Source of the DNA: Lophius americanus
Taxonomy: Eukaryota; Chordata; Actinopteri; Lophiiformes; Lophiidae
Assembly (NCBI GenBank): GCA_037951165.1
Contig: JBBDHG010000160.1
Coordinates: forward strand, 2,311,141 to 2,375,140
Length of the DNA stretch: 64,000 bases
Reading direction: 5' to 3'
Made by a program: the position numbers and the translations under genes. Of this stretch, positions 11,066 through 23,764 are shown piece after piece. The notes below the pieces were generated by a model. The model saw only the letters and a program-made list of their open reading frames with translations. It made no database searches and had not been told where the DNA came from. How positions within the stretch are numbered: the first letter of the stretch is position 1; the number at the start of each line of letters is the position of its first letter.

Positions 11066-13039
11066 TATTTTGTATGAAATGTAAAACTCATGGACCACCA
11101 AGCCTCGAAGGTGGAGTTGGTAAAATTATGGGTACCTCTATGAATAAATGGAATATGATTTTCATCGTAATTCTGTGTTTTTGTTCAGGAAAAATCAGCT
11201 GAAAGTAAGAATCATTCAGAAAAAGTTTGTCATATCTGAGGAGAGGGCGGCTCTTCTTTTATGATAGCAGATGTGTTGCTCTGCCAAGTTAATCCGGTAG
11301 CACAGAATGGACAAACCAAACACGGGCTCTTTCAAGGTTTTAAGTTGAAGTGGCAGAAAGACGATGAAGCTCTGAAAAGCATACAAAAAAGAAGAAAAGA
11401 TAATCCATAAGATTTTGCTACATAACTATCCTCAAGTTTGAGGGTGAAGGATGGCCACAGGACATGTGGGAGGAGCAACTGTCATCACAAACTCTGAGAT
11501 TTACCTTTGACTTTGATTTCCCAGACTTAAAAGCAACAGAACATGAAACATCGCAATCAAAGAAGGAGTACACTGTTGAGGGGTAAACAGGAGCGGTCCA
11601 CGCAGTCCGAGTGACCGGAAGGTTCTCTCCCCGAATGTCTCTCTGTCACCAAAGACTTGTCCTCCTTCTCCAAGGGAAGGAGGTACAAACCCCCAGCATG
11701 ACTTTCAATGGTACCACAAGTCCCAACTAATAGATTTGATGTATATATTTTATAGAATATCTGAATTTGTCCCATTGACGACCACTGTAGATACTAGGGA
11801 GGGGTAAGCTAAGGTTTAATATGGGTTTCAATCTGGAGACTTCAGTGGTAGATGGTTCTAACATGTTCACGCCTAGATTCTACCCAATGAAGGTCCGAAG
11901 ACAAAAATGGTACGGCCCTTGTTGGTCTCAACATCGATTGCGACGCCTAAATGTTCTGTTGTTGGACACATGGGTACTTCTTACATTTTCAGCTAGGCTT
12001 GCTACTCTGCTAGATTATTTGCAATTTGCATCAATACGTGTTTTTCTTCGCACATCAAGACTGATTCAAGCTAAAATGACGATGACGATTACGATTACTC
12101 TGTAAATCCTTAGCGAAGCTGTTGGGCGGGTTTGGGTGTTTGTTAACACAAATGGCAGAGAACACAGCCAAACCTATTCTATTCAAGTGCTTTCAACCAA
12201 ACTGGTTAGTTTTTACACCGAGAGTGCACGCAGTACTGCTTGATCAGTCCCGACACATCCGGAGCCGTGCCTCTCCCTGCATTCGCGACAGTGGACTCAG
12301 TGAGTCAGTGCAGCACCGAGGAGGCGTCAGTGACATAAATGTCACTTTTCTGTAAATGCCACTTAGATCATCACATAAGAAAGGACTAGTAAAACTGTGG
12401 ACTCTCTTCTTTTTCTAGGAATTATTTCAGCATGTGTGATTGCTGGTCATGTAGATAAATAATGCATTAAGTCACGCAGAGCAGAGGATGTCATTTATGG
12501 AGTCTAAATATAGCCTTATAAGTGCTCATACTGGGCTAGCCTACTTGTTCTCCTTTAATTACTCCCATGCCACTTTGCTGCTACAAAACACTAAATGGAG
12601 CAAAGCCAAGGTTTGAAAGTTCAGACAGACAAAAAGACTAAGAGAAAAGCCCTCAGAGACGGCAAACCTCCGCCAACGGCCCGATTCCTGTTCTGGTACA
12701 AAACATCAAAGGAACAACGGCATCTAATGGGCACAGTATAAAACATCAAAGCTCCAAACGGTTTATTTTTAAGATTTTAATTTATATTTAAATGCTTCAA
12801 AAGACGTGACATCATTAAAATGTATTCATCTCTAGGAAATGCTAAAAACTGCTTCTGGGTTGAAGTTAAGGCAGATCTGTCCATTAGTTTTCCCGTAGTC
12901 ATGGTTACAAACAAACTAACAAACAATCATACGAACAAAGGCACCGGGGAGAAACATAACCTCCTCTTTCCTTGGCAGACATAAAAAAATATCTATGGGA
13001 GGTGATGAGGTCAGAGAGAAGAAACCATAGTCAAGCTTA

Positions 13040-13300
13040 CATCACAGTGACACATCGTCATCATCAGCCTTCATCATCTTCCTGCTGTCTTTTAAGATAT
13101 GACTCTCTTTGCTCATCTCATTCCTTCATTCTGCTGTTACACCTGAGTTCCACCTCCATCAGCTTCATCATTCAGCAGTCTCAGCAGTGTCATCAGCCGC
13201 CACCACCGGTATCCAGACTCCAAGTGGTGGATGAGTCTGAGCGGCAGAGACTAATTATCACGTAGTGGTGATAAATGAAATTCATTCTCTGTCTCTGCTG
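13040..13300 (+). repeat. Repeat family A, copy 2
   Basis: Carries GTCATCAGCCGCCACCACCG and CCAGACTCCAAG, preceded by CTGCTGTCTTTTAAGATATG and followed by CTAATTATCACG. The same order of motifs is seen in the copies at 29196 and 44285. Orientation is plus, opposite to gria4. Confidence 0.6.
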
Positions 13301-15109
13301 GTTTTATTTACTTGTTAAAATCAGTTTAAAGATTATTTTAACAGCATCTCAAAAAGAGATCAGAAAGCGTTTTTCTGTTGACAGCCGTAGGAAATCCTCT
13401 CTTGCTTCCGATGTCAGATCGTGGTGAACCATCAGATGCAATTGAGTTGATTCAAAACACCGAAGGTAAGTTCAATTTCGACATTATTTCATCTTTGTTA
13501 AATATTTTTCAAATAATTGTAGACGAGTTAATCCTAAAGCATGAAAAAATTATTCAAATAGTAATTTCATGATTGATTTCTTTAATTTTCTGTTCATGTA
13601 ATGTAAAATGTGAATACGTATTGCAATATGCCGCAACATATCAGAATACGAACAGTCGCAATCCCCACCCTGGTCGGCAGTGTGGAGGTATTTTAATGGA
13701 AAACATGATGAGAAAAAGTGACGAAGACTTTAAACTTGGCTCTGTTAAACTCTGGACGGAAAGTGTAAAAACACACATTAATACTCCTAAGGAACCAGAA
13801 CTGGGCTGAGTTCAATGAGTTTTCTAACATTAGCAGCTTCATTCAATTTTGCCAACTTTCATCAGAGACAACCGACTGTCAGGAAAAATAACGGTACGCT
13901 CCTGCCCAGAATATTGCTCTTGATTGTGTTTTCTCCAAACGAACATTTAAAAAAAATAAATTAGTTAATCTACTTACACACTAAACCTTTAAAGTCTGAA
14001 TCAATAAAGGGAAAAACCCCAAACAATATCCTAATGAAAGAGTATTTTTGATTATCCGTCGTACCCCTTAATTAAACTTACCTAAATCTAATTCAATTCT
14101 GTTTAATTAATAAGACTTTATTCTTAGAGCCATTCATTCATCTTCCTGTCGTTATAGAGCTGACTTTAACCTTGAAAACCCTCCAGAAGACAAACACTTA
14201 TTTTTCCTCTCTTCTTCTAAGACCATAAATTCTCGACACGACATCAGCCCACGCCGCCAGCCTGCGTCCACTTTGATCCCACAGCAAGGTCAGGCGCACA
14301 AAGACGAGCCAACCTCCAATCAAAACGCTACCTCAGAGATTCTCTAACAAGCTCCACACACCGCCACTTTTAATCTGCACCGCCTCCGAAAGATCAGCTG
14401 TAAGGATTCACTAATTCCCCTTTTTCTGCTTGCGCTAATACCACCAGAGACCCCCAGCCTGTTTACAATTCACTCCAGGTGGGTTTAATTATTTGCCCAG
14501 CAAACAACAAACAGAAGCTGCGATTCAGACTAATCAGATCTGCAGATCAAGAAATATTGTTTGCACGGATTCTTATTGTGCAGTCAAAACACGCAGAGCA
14601 TTTAACATATTATGGGATCTACAGTACAAACTGTAAATGATTGAATAGAAGAACGCGGCTGTTTTATAGCACAGAAGCAGAAAAACAGACATTATACCAC
14701 ATTTTCAATTAGATGTCGCACTGATCTTCTCTTTTCTTTATTTGTAGTCGATGCAATCCGACCGCTACAAGTTTACCTTCAAATTTAACGGATTGAGGCC
14801 GACATACATTTCCAAATCACTAAACTCTATCAACAGCACTCATAAAATTCACTTTCTTCTGAGAGAACTAATGTTTTTCATACGATAAAAGCTCATAAGT
14901 AGGTTGACATGCATCATAGTCTTGTTCCATCTGGGCTTTTATTTCTGAATAATCTGTTTGCATAACAACGACCAAACAAGTGTCCTCCGTAGATGAGATA
15001 TCCACCAGCCTCCGTCCATTCTCTGAGCCTAGTATATATAGATCGGCACCTTTGGTTAATGTGGATAACATTGATGATCTCATTACCATTGCACCTGTGT
15101 AGGTGGGAT

Positions 15110-15225
15110 ATATTAGCACTCTCTCTATGGATAGTGCCTCCTCCTCCTCGGTGGCCCCCTTTGACCTGTGGTATCCCCCAGGGCTCCATGGTTGGAGCCT
15201 TATTGTTTAGCATATCATTGTAAAC
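15110..15225 (+). pseudogene. Fragment of a LINE reverse transcriptase
   Basis: In frame on the plus strand the peptide LTCGIPQGSMVGALLFSISL matches the motif (C)GVPQGS.LGP.LFS of non-LTR retrotransposon reverse transcriptases (L2/CR1/Rex type). The open frame is only 76 codons, and the catalytic YADD motif is not found downstream, so it is a dead fragment. Only this one motif supports the call. Confidence 0.6.
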
Positions 15226-15259
15226 AAACATTAAACCCAGTATTGCTCTCATGTCCTTA

Positions 15260-15485
15260 AAGGGGACTCTCTCTGTTCATCTAGTTCTTTCATGTTGTAT
15301 GAGCTCCCTATCTTCATCCAGTTTTCACAGATTCAGCAACTTCATCATTGGTGAGTTTCAGTAGATTCTTCAGCCATCACCACCAGTGTCCAGAATCCAG
15401 CAGCGGATCTATCTTCAAGAGTTCAAGGGCCAACGACTGACAGACTCATGTTCACATCATCTGTTGTAATTAAAAATCATTAAAT
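15260..15485 (+). repeat. Repeat family A, copy 3
   Basis: A more decayed copy with GACTCTCTCTGTTCATCTAG, CAGCCATCACCACCAGTGTC and CATCATCTGTTGTAATTAAA in the family order. It follows directly on a reverse-transcriptase fragment (15110-15225); whether the two belong to one element cannot be told. Confidence 0.5.
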
Positions 15486-16049
15486 TGGGCTGAATGTATT
15501 AATTTTGAAGTATTAAGGATCTTGAGCGACTACATTGCCCTTCATATAAAGGAAGATGTCCTCCCCCAATCATCTCTTGTTTGGTAGTAGCTTCTGTTTT
15601 TAGCATGTTTTGGGATCTCCATTTATGTGTGCTGACCACAGCTGCTGTAACTTTATTCCCGGCTCGTGTCTGAGATTTACTGTGATGATCAGACGACTAC
15701 CAGGATGAGAAATGAAGAACAAATGATTCTATTTCATACACATTTTCCATCTATGAACTCTGTCTACAGTTTGACTGGAGGATGACTAATCTCCGGCCAT
15801 TTTCAGCTTCAGAAAACTAAAAACCAATTATTTTGAGACAGGCCGAGCTGCTGCACAAGTTTATTAAAAGCACAGATTAGAATGAGCCAGAATATTGTCT
15901 GTAATTACCATCATGAATCTTACTGACGGCCTAGAATTAAAGTTTGAATGAGATGAGTCACAAATCACATTTCTGCCCAATGTAAGGCTTCGGGGAGCAG
16001 GGGATGAACCATTTACTGTCAACCAAAGAGTCAAAGTAAAGCGTCTTAC

Positions 16050-16256
16050 CCCGTACACCAGCTCCCCGACCATGCCGTTCCAGATCTTCGTCTCCGGGTC
16101 CCTGGCACCATACTTTCCGTCGGGAACGATGGAGATTTTGTACTTGATGCCAATGTGTTTGGCGATCTCGGAGGCGAGGTCCACGCAGTAACCCTCGTAC
16201 TGGTCGTTTCCCTCGTACATCTCCCAGTTCTTCTTAAGCATCACATAGGGACCCTC
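16050..16256 (-). CDS. gria4: gria4 exon 10: ligand-binding domain, S1
   Basis: This 207-bp, phase 0/0 exon of 69 residues has exactly the size of GRIA exon 10. It begins EGPYVMLKKNWEMYEGNDQY, continues EGYCVDLASEIAKHIG, and ends KIWNGMVGELVYG. It forms most of lobe 1 of the glutamate-binding clamshell. The initial Glu and Tyr of EGPY correspond to Glu402 and Tyr405 of GluA2. The Tyr in GKYGARD corresponds to Tyr450, which stacks over the ligand's backbone. The acceptor is TTTGTGTAG|GAG and the donor GGG|GTAAGAC. Sequence choices such as MLKKNWEMYEGND and IKYKISIVPDG favour GluA4. The frame is intact and no key residue is missing. Confidence 0.98.
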
Positions 16257-17639
16257 CTACACAAAGGACCATAACCAGTGAACCAAACCGTCAGACAGAC
16301 AGACACGCAGACATGGTGGCTGGTTCATCAACACCAACAGACAACAGAAGGATGAACAAGGACTGTAGTAGAGTTCTGGTTAAAGGTATCCATCAATGGT
16401 ATCCAGCTGCATTCCTAGAGACGGCAGTCTGAGGACCCTTGTAGTCATGGTTAGGGGGATGGTCTGGACATTTTGGTGAAGATTAGGTTTATTGAAAAGC
16501 GGAAGATCCTAAGACCTGAGTCTAAGGGCTCCAGGTCTGCAGCGATACTCTTCTGGTGCTAAGTGGTTCTCCAGCCACTAGGGTTGCTAAGGAGCAATGT
16601 TTGATTGAGTCGGCACGTTTTGTTTTTGTATCATGGACAAGCATGCGGGTGAAGTAATTAACATTCAAACTAATGGTTTCACGTCATTTTATTCATTGAA
16701 ATTCGTAACAGACACTGTGAAATGTCACAGAGAAATGGCGATGACTGCTAGCTAGCAAACATGAATGTAATAAACACACACTAGCCTTCAAACGTTATGA
16801 AAGGTAAATTCATTTAGACCTTTCAATTAGACACGCACACAGTTTTTTGGAAAGAAACAGAAAGTTGGTTTACAAGAAAACTCCATAAGATAATAAGGAA
16901 TTCAGGTTTAAACATTGTCTTCGGTGCTTTGGTGAAAAATTAAACAAAGGTTGTTTTTTTGCACATGATGAAATGCTTGGATGGATGTTATTTGGTCAAT
17001 TTTAAATCCTCCAGATATCCTTTAAAAACAAAACAAACAAAAAAGTTCACCTGTTTGCTCACTAGTCCAGTGTCAGTAGGTTTTTTGTGGATGTCACTCA
17101 AGTAAGTGACCGTTTTATCAAGTTAGCCCACGTTAGCAGTTGTAAGCTGAAATTAAAACTTGTCAAACCATCAAAATATTATTGATTTGACGCACCTTTA
17201 CAGTTTTGAGTGAATAATACAATCAGATTTCATCAGACATGGGCATAAAGCAGCAAAAATAATAATAATCCAAAGCCGCAAATCAAAATGTGTTCGACAA
17301 ATAATTCAAAAATCAGTTTGTAATTGTATCTAACTGACATGATTCAGCCTAAATGAATCATGGAATTGCTAATTTTGGAGTGCAAAACATTTTCCCCCTA
17401 TTTAATTATGTGCTTCTCACAGCTGGAGATCTCAGATTTGCTATTTAAAAATGACACATCGGTTCATCACTGCTGCTTTGATCGGTGCGAACAAACAGAA
17501 TCATCCTAGACAGCGGTCTTCTGTAAAAGGAGCTAAATGCTTCTCATAACATTTAAAAAAAATCATAATACTAGACACCGCCAAGTACACCAGCAAGCAA
17601 ATCTAAACTCATACTTTAAGGTGTTGTTAATTCCAACAG

Positions 17640-17905
17640 GTTTTTTCAATATGAATAAGAAAGATGACGTAGAGAAGGGTCTTCATTGCGATGCTATTGC
17701 ACATAGGAATTTAGCTTCAGTCAGACTGAATGACTTCATACTAAAAAAAACATTTTTGTTCCATAAAAGAGCTCCCCCTAGTGAGTAAAACATGAACTTT
17801 TAGAGTAAAATAGGATCAAATCAAGATAGACCTCCTGGACTCGATTCATCTGCTTTAAATGTGGACTAAATCTGACCAATGGTTCTGAAATTATGTCCCG
17901 AAAAC
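17640..17905 (+). repeat. Repeat family B, copy 2
   Basis: Contains GAGCTCCCCCTAGTGAGTAA, CATGAACTTTTAGAGTAAAA, CTAAATCTGACCAATGGTTC and AAATTATGTCC in the same order as the copy at 30-480. Confidence 0.55.
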
Positions 17906-17934
17906 GGAGATAAAGCTCCAATTACTGTCAGATA

Positions 17935-18080
17935 TATAACCTGAACTTTGGCAACTTAAGAAAACACATGCAAACAGACAAAACAGGAGCTAATTAAGAA
18001 AGCATCTTCTTCAATTTGACAACACAAGCGTGTCAAATACCTTGGCACACATAAAACACACATGCACTTAAAAGTTGCAA
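17935..18080 (+). repeat. Repeat family C, short copy
   Basis: Matches the start of the 41180 copy: CAACTTAAGAAAACACATGC, AAACAGACAAAACAG, then TTAAGAAAGCATCTTCTTCA and ACAACACAAGCGTG. It lies directly after a family B copy. Confidence 0.5.
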
Positions 18081-18469
18081 TAAAATATATTTAAAAAAAT
18101 GGTTTATCTTCTGCTGGCAGCTGAGCAGACAAACTGAATTCACTATACGCTTTTAATGAATCTCCACGAGTTAAATAACATTGAAGACTTAATTTGCACG
18201 TTGATCTTGTTGCTGTTTTGGATGTAAATCAGATGAAATGCCCTTAATCCATATTATTTATGATGGCGGGGTGTCTGATGGAGTTGGCAGCTGGGTGTGC
18301 AGGGTTGCAAAGGGAATAGCGGAGATGAAGGATGCCGTCAGTGTTTCTGGCGTGAGAAGAGAGCAGAGGTCTTCACAGCAAAGGCCAGCATGGCTGACAG
18401 GCTGGTCAATAATCCCAGGCACCCAGCTTCACTCAGCGTCTAACGAGACTAATTAACATGCCATTAAAT

Positions 18470-18470
<1 letters not shown>

Positions 18471-18534
<64 letters not shown>

Positions 18535-18554
18535 ACACACACGCACACACACAC
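18471..18554. repeat. (CA)n microsatellite
   Basis: 84 bp of CA with two small interruptions near 18533 and 18542. Confidence 0.97.
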
Positions 18555-19574
18555 GGCAGGGTCTGCTTGATCCAGATCTATACGAACACACCATGGCGGC
18601 TGGCAAGTTTAAAAATTTGGGATGATTTTCAAAAAAGTCCAAAATTTTAGCTTTCTCTAAAGACATGAGGCAATTATGGGACTTTACAGTTTCAAATTCT
18701 ATTTAGGTGTCATAAAGCCTTTCCTACAAAAACAGAAAATTAAAACAAAAATAAAACACTGTTCCAAATCCAATCATTGCCGCTAAGCTTTTCAAGGCTT
18801 CTACCAAACTGGTTAACTAACAAGCTAACTGCTAAAGCTGAAGTAATTTAAATTATTTGGACAAGGCCTGACTAAAATATTTAAATATTATATAATAAAT
18901 GTTTCTTGGTTATATCTCTCAGTTGTTGTCAAAGAATCAATTTCTTATTTACAACCAGTGCGTCAAACTCAAGCGCCTCACAGCGGTAGAAAACTATAGA
19001 AGAAACATGGACCAAAGTGATTGCAATATTGAATTCTGGTTGTTGATTGTTACGATGTATTTGGCAGTTGAAATACATTAAACTGATTGAGTAGATCCCG
19101 CCTACAGAGGAAGATAGTTAAGCCTTCCACCTCTTGCTCTCAACTTCACACTGACGGCCTTTCACCTTGCCTGCCCTGTAGGTGTCATTGTTGAAGCATT
19201 ATTTGAATTTAATGATGTTTTTTTTCAATAAATTATGCAAAAATACTTTTATAAATGATACCTGTGACACCTGGTAATTTTTTTTTATTTTATTTTTTCA
19301 CTTCCCTCATACCTCATCTGCTTTGGTACATATGTTTGCATACTTAGGGCCTGAATTTACTTCAATTCCAAATAGCGGGTGCTAAATTATGTGTGCTTTC
19401 TGTAAGATTGTACGTTTGGTTTGCAAGCGATCTACTAAGAATAATAACAGATGCATACATGGTGGAGACGGTACAATTTAATTCTGTGTTTTGCTTGTGT
19501 TACCGGTTTCCGCCTCGGAGAGTTTGGACGGAGAGCCGAGCGGCCGCATATTTCAAGCGCAAAATAAAATTGAA

Positions 19575-19755
19575 ATGCCATGAAAATGAGGTGTTAGTGA
19601 AAGAGGCAGATAAACATATTGCTGAGATACACTACAGAAAATGTGAACATTACTAAAAGAAATGGGATATGGGAAAGTATCTGCGAGAGAGTCAATGCGG
19701 GTAAAACAAGGGAGCGACAGATGAAATTGAGAGAAGATGGCAAGATATAAGAAGA
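19575..19755 (+). pseudogene. Frameshifted Myb/SANT-like protein remnant of the Harbinger-like element
   Basis: One frame gives CHENEVLVKEADKHIAEIHY and stops; another frame then gives RNGIWESICERVNAGKTRER before a stop. Together they fit the acidic start and the W..I...VN......R motif of Myb/SANT-like proteins encoded next to PIF/Harbinger transposases, which help bind transposon ends. The frame change and stops show it is inactive. Confidence 0.45.
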
Positions 19756-19943
19756 AGAAGAAAAGAAAAATAGCGGGTGGCCTGTGGAAGACGAACTTCA
19801 CGTTAAGCTCAATTTCAGGTTCAGCTCTTGATCTGGTTTGACGATGGCAATGTGCGCCCTGGGAAGAAGAATCGGAGATGGGATACCGACAGAGGTGCGG
19901 TAACTCAATCAAAGCGGTTCCACAACGGAGCAACTGGGAACCC

Positions 19944-20020
19944 GAGAGGGAGGAGAGGGAGGAGAGGGAGGAGAGGGAGGAGAGGGAGGAGAGGGAGGAG
20001 AGGGAGGAGAGGGAGGAGAG
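19944..20020 (+). repeat. 9-bp minisatellite (GAGGGAGGA)n
   Basis: About 8.5 nearly perfect copies of GAGGGAGGA, purine-only on the plus strand. It lies inside the Harbinger-like remnant, so it arose or expanded after that insertion. In translation it gives Gly-Arg-Arg repeats with no biological meaning. Confidence 0.85.
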
Positions 20021-21639
20021 CTCATAGCCACACATGCGGCCAGTGGTAATTTTCCTCCGTCATATCCATGACATCATACGCCAACCTGTGATGTTTGGCA
20101 ATGTTGTGCAAATACAGCAGACAACTACGATCTGGGTCGCTTTTTCTGAGCTGTATAGTAGTACTCCTCCTGTACGGTCCAAACAACGGAACCGGCTTTT
20201 CAGTGTGCCAAACTGTTGCGAGTTTGATCGCAACGCTGTGCCGATTAGCACCTTCCTTTCAAACATATTGGGTAAAGACGCAATCACAAGCGCCGCAATT
20301 TTGGTCAGGCTTAGTAAAACACATTGCATGTGCAATATTAACCTATTCAATTAGTATTTTGCGTAATCGGGTGGAAACGTCCTTTGTTGCATATTAATTA
20401 AGGCAAATGTACTAAACGGACAGTGTGTTTAAGTTTGCACTTTTGACAGTTGCAATCCTCAGTGTGCACCGTTTGTATATCAGCTCGCTCATTTAAACTG
20501 GGTTTTTTACAAACGCAAACCTTTAGTAGATAAGGACCATAGTGTGATGATAAATAACAAATCCATGTACCATTTTGTGCGATAATTGAACCAGCAATTA
20601 TGGAGCAAACACAAAGCTGAGCTCCGCAATGAGCGACTCATTGCTGGGTCTGGGTCATCTGCAGCCACTTGAGGCGTTAATTACATTCTTATTGGATTTA
20701 AAATGTGTTTGTGTGATTTTGAAAAGAGGCAGCAATCTGAAAGCATAAAATAGAAAATAATTGTTTGCTATTCTTTTTTTCACATCAAAGACTCGTTGCC
20801 TCCCTCAAAGGCTGAGCTTCCAACTCGTGTTCAACCTGCACTACTGTATAAATCACTTAATGAAATAGTTTTGAATAGAATTGCATCATATTTTACCACA
20901 AACATACAACAGAAACATTTTAAATTCTCACAACAAACTTAGTTGTTCTGGCTGCAATTTCCTCTTATTAGCATTAAAATATGTTTGTGAATTGTTTGTT
21001 TCAATTTGATGAGTGCAAAATTTGGTTTCAAGCCGAATTACTTGGTAGGATAACTTTGTGTGCCCCAATTTTCGCTCATTTAAACGAAAAGTAAGTAGAA
21101 AATTTGTATTCAAGGACACAGATGCCCCTTCTGCTTAAGAAAACTCTCAATTTGTGCTGATATGGATGGATCGTCAGTTATGTTCAAAGTTCAATGTCTC
21201 CAAAAAATGTACAAATAGACAAACTGAAGGAACCAGTTATGGGATACAGAGTTTTAGGAGCCCTAGGAAGTACTTATAGGATTCCATTAAATTCTGTTCG
21301 GCAGTTTTTACAGTGCTTGAGGAGATGTGGATGATGAACAAACCCTCTGAATGTGAGACAAATGACACCAAACATCGCCTTATTTTAAATGTGGGGCCTT
21401 AAAAGGTATGTTTATAATTTTACGAACATCTGTGCAGCTGTTTCTTCGGAGGTGGCGATTAACCATACCCGCTTTATATGACACAAATTACATTAAAAAA
21501 TTGTCTAATTTCTCGAATCGTCATCGTTTCTGCCGCCGCGTTCACTGCAGATCCTTTGTGTTGACACGATCGCTCGAAAACCGTGTCATGGATAATCTCC
21601 AAATTTTGTAATTAGACCTTAGTGCGAGGAAGAAGAGGT

Positions 21640-21960
21640 TTGATTTTAGGAAAGTTTGGTTGTGAGGTCCGTCACTAGGGGGAGCTTTATCTCTAACATA
21701 TTTCACCCAAAAAGTTTATATTTTAGTCATAAGGGGGAGCTTTTCTACAAAACAGCACCGGTTTTCGAGAAGAACTTCATAACTGCTGGTCCGCTTTTGG
21801 CCGGATTTTGTGCAAATTAATCGTCCCAAGGAGATTTATGTTTATACATTATATTTTACTCTGATCAAATTGCACTCACTCGGTCAAGCTTTTATTTTTA
21901 CGTAAAATACTTTGGACAAAGCTTCCCATTCAATTTGAGGAGATTAATCAGGTGGATTGT
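21640..21960 (-). repeat. Repeat family B, copy 3 (inverted)
   Basis: On the plus strand it reads TCACTAGGGGGAGCTTTAT and TAAGGGGGAGCTTTTCTAC, the reverse complement of the family's AGCTCCCCCTAGTGA motif. CTTCATAACTGCTGGTCCG and GATTTTGTGCAAATTAATCG follow. It is the only copy in the opposite orientation to the others. Confidence 0.5.
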
Positions 21961-23764
21961 TTGAACAACGCACTGGATTGTGAACTTTTTCGGGGAGCAC
22001 CTTTAATGCAAGGGACAACATCAAAAGACAAGCAATTATGAGATGCACACTTTCAGGGATCCTACATGTACTCAATTTTATGTAATTTCTAAGGTCCTTA
22101 AATTGTTTAAATAAGCAAATTGAAACAACAACAACATAAAACACTCTGAGATAAACATGATTAGAGGCCCGACAAACACTTGTTAAATGTCGTTGAAACA
22201 TGTTGAGTGGTTTTTGAGGAGATGTGGGTCCATGCAAAAAGGTCTGTCATGAAATTACGGCCCTCACAGAGACGGACAACCGAATAAATGTGCTCATGCT
22301 TTATAGTATGTTACATGAAGGTCAACTTAACAGTAACCAGCATAAAGACACACCTGCACGGTTTTGGATCAACTATCACTCCAAAAAAACGCTGACATGA
22401 ACCCTCTGCTTTTAATTTGAAGACCAGCTTGAATTTCAGTTTCACTCATATTGAGTCGGATATGTTATTCCACCCCGTGGACGAGAATGAAATTTTTTCC
22501 TGCCAAAGATTCTTCTAAATAATACATTTGAATGTGCTTCTCATGAGCAAGTCTGCTTGTTGTTGCTGCTGGAATAACCTCACCGTAGGAACACGTTCCC
22601 TCAGAATTCATTGAACAAGAACTGAACAACAGTTAAATGATGGTGGGCTTTACTTTTTCATGCCTTTGGCAGAGTCATAGTTTGCAAGGTTTTAGTGCAG
22701 CGGAGGAGTTTAGAGAAAAGAAACAGTTTATAGTGCCGCGTCCTGTCGTTATGATGACGGTCAGAGTTTATCCTCGACCGTGAGAGCTTAGCTGTTAACG
22801 CATCCGCCTCCAGGCCGCTGCGATCTCGTAGAGGTCAGTTAATACCCTAAAACATTTGTTCCAGAATAGAAGTTAAACACCTACAGTTAGATTATGATAC
22901 AGTTTAATCTTTAGATCCTGTCAGACAGTGGCAACAGTTAGCCATGCAACGTTTTTTTCAAAGAGCTAAAAAGCACATCTATCACAATGCTAACTCCATT
23001 TTTTTTCGATTGCTGAGAAATGACTTTAACCTATTTATTTTAACACTTTGGATGCCAAGATAACATTGGTTGAGATCCCTAAGCTTACATGTATTTAATT
23101 ACACTTTACTAGTCCAGTAGGTTAAAGTCAAGAAATGACTGGCAGGTCATAGAGATGACATTGTGCTGCACAGAAACATACCAAACATTGGCATGTGTGT
23201 CATTACTTTAAATGGATTATAAATGTGTTAGCGTTCATGCCGTTATGGTCTAAGACTCAAGAGGGTTAAAAGTCATCACGGCTTAGAGCCAGAATGTGTA
23301 GTAGAACTGCCGTCGCTACCAACCAGTGTACAGCCGGAGGCATGCAGGAAAACGCTGACGGTTTCCAGCGGAGTAGACGAATGGGAAATGTTGAAGTAAG
23401 ATACTAGAGGTTTAGGTCATAGATTATTTTTCTCCTCCAATTTAAAATCGATCTCACGCACAAAATACTATACAAAAAATATATTAAATATAGGGTGCCA
23501 ATAAGTGGATGGTTGGAGACATCCACCATCTTGTCTTGGTTGGATATCTTGGTTGGAGAAAATCGTCCGTCCCAGCATTGACTACCTTCTAGTTCTGAGC
23601 TCCCTGGGACGTGATGTTGTGCCTTCCTGTATTGCTACAGCAAGCATGACGGGCTGGAAGGACGTCACATGAGTAGATGCCTTAAAAACACAGACACAGT
23701 CCATATCCTGATTGTGTCATCAGATAAAAGTAAGTATCATAAAGTGTCATAAGTGTCTTTTTAA

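Larger units (their letters stand above)
8504..16049 (-). other. gria4: gria4 intron 10
   Basis: A 7.5-kb intron between exons 10 and 11. It holds an inverted-repeat transposon remnant (9039-10125) with a hairpin element nested in it (9329-9572), a (CA)n tract (10473-10566), a LINE/SINE tail (10741-10870), a second LINE tail near 10990-11065, two family A copies (13040-13300 and 15260-15485), and a reverse-transcriptase fragment (15110-15225). A low-decay, non-repetitive block lies at 14230-14560. I recognise nothing in 11100-13000 or 13300-14230, apart from short matches at 12660-12690 to the CCTCCGCCAA repeat. Confidence 0.85.
19347..20538. mobile_element. PIF/Harbinger-like transposon remnant
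   Basis: The left end GGGCCTGAATTTACTTC and the reverse complement of the right end GGTCCTTATCTACTAAAGG are imperfect inverted repeats. The left is preceded by TTA, a typical PIF/Harbinger target. The interior (19575-19750) reads, across a frameshift, ENEVLVKEADKHIAEIHYRK then WESICERVNAGKTRERQM, which resembles the Myb/SANT-like accessory protein of these transposons. The segment around 20082-20110 (CCTGTGATGTTTGGCAATGT) is also familiar from such elements. No DDE transposase survives. The superfamily call is a recognition from motifs, not proven. Confidence 0.5.

Noticed and set aside
22790..22850. tRNA-like stretch with TTAGCTGTTAACGCATCCGC and CTCCAGG
   Set aside because: There is no B box at the right distance and no SINE body or tail; too little to call.
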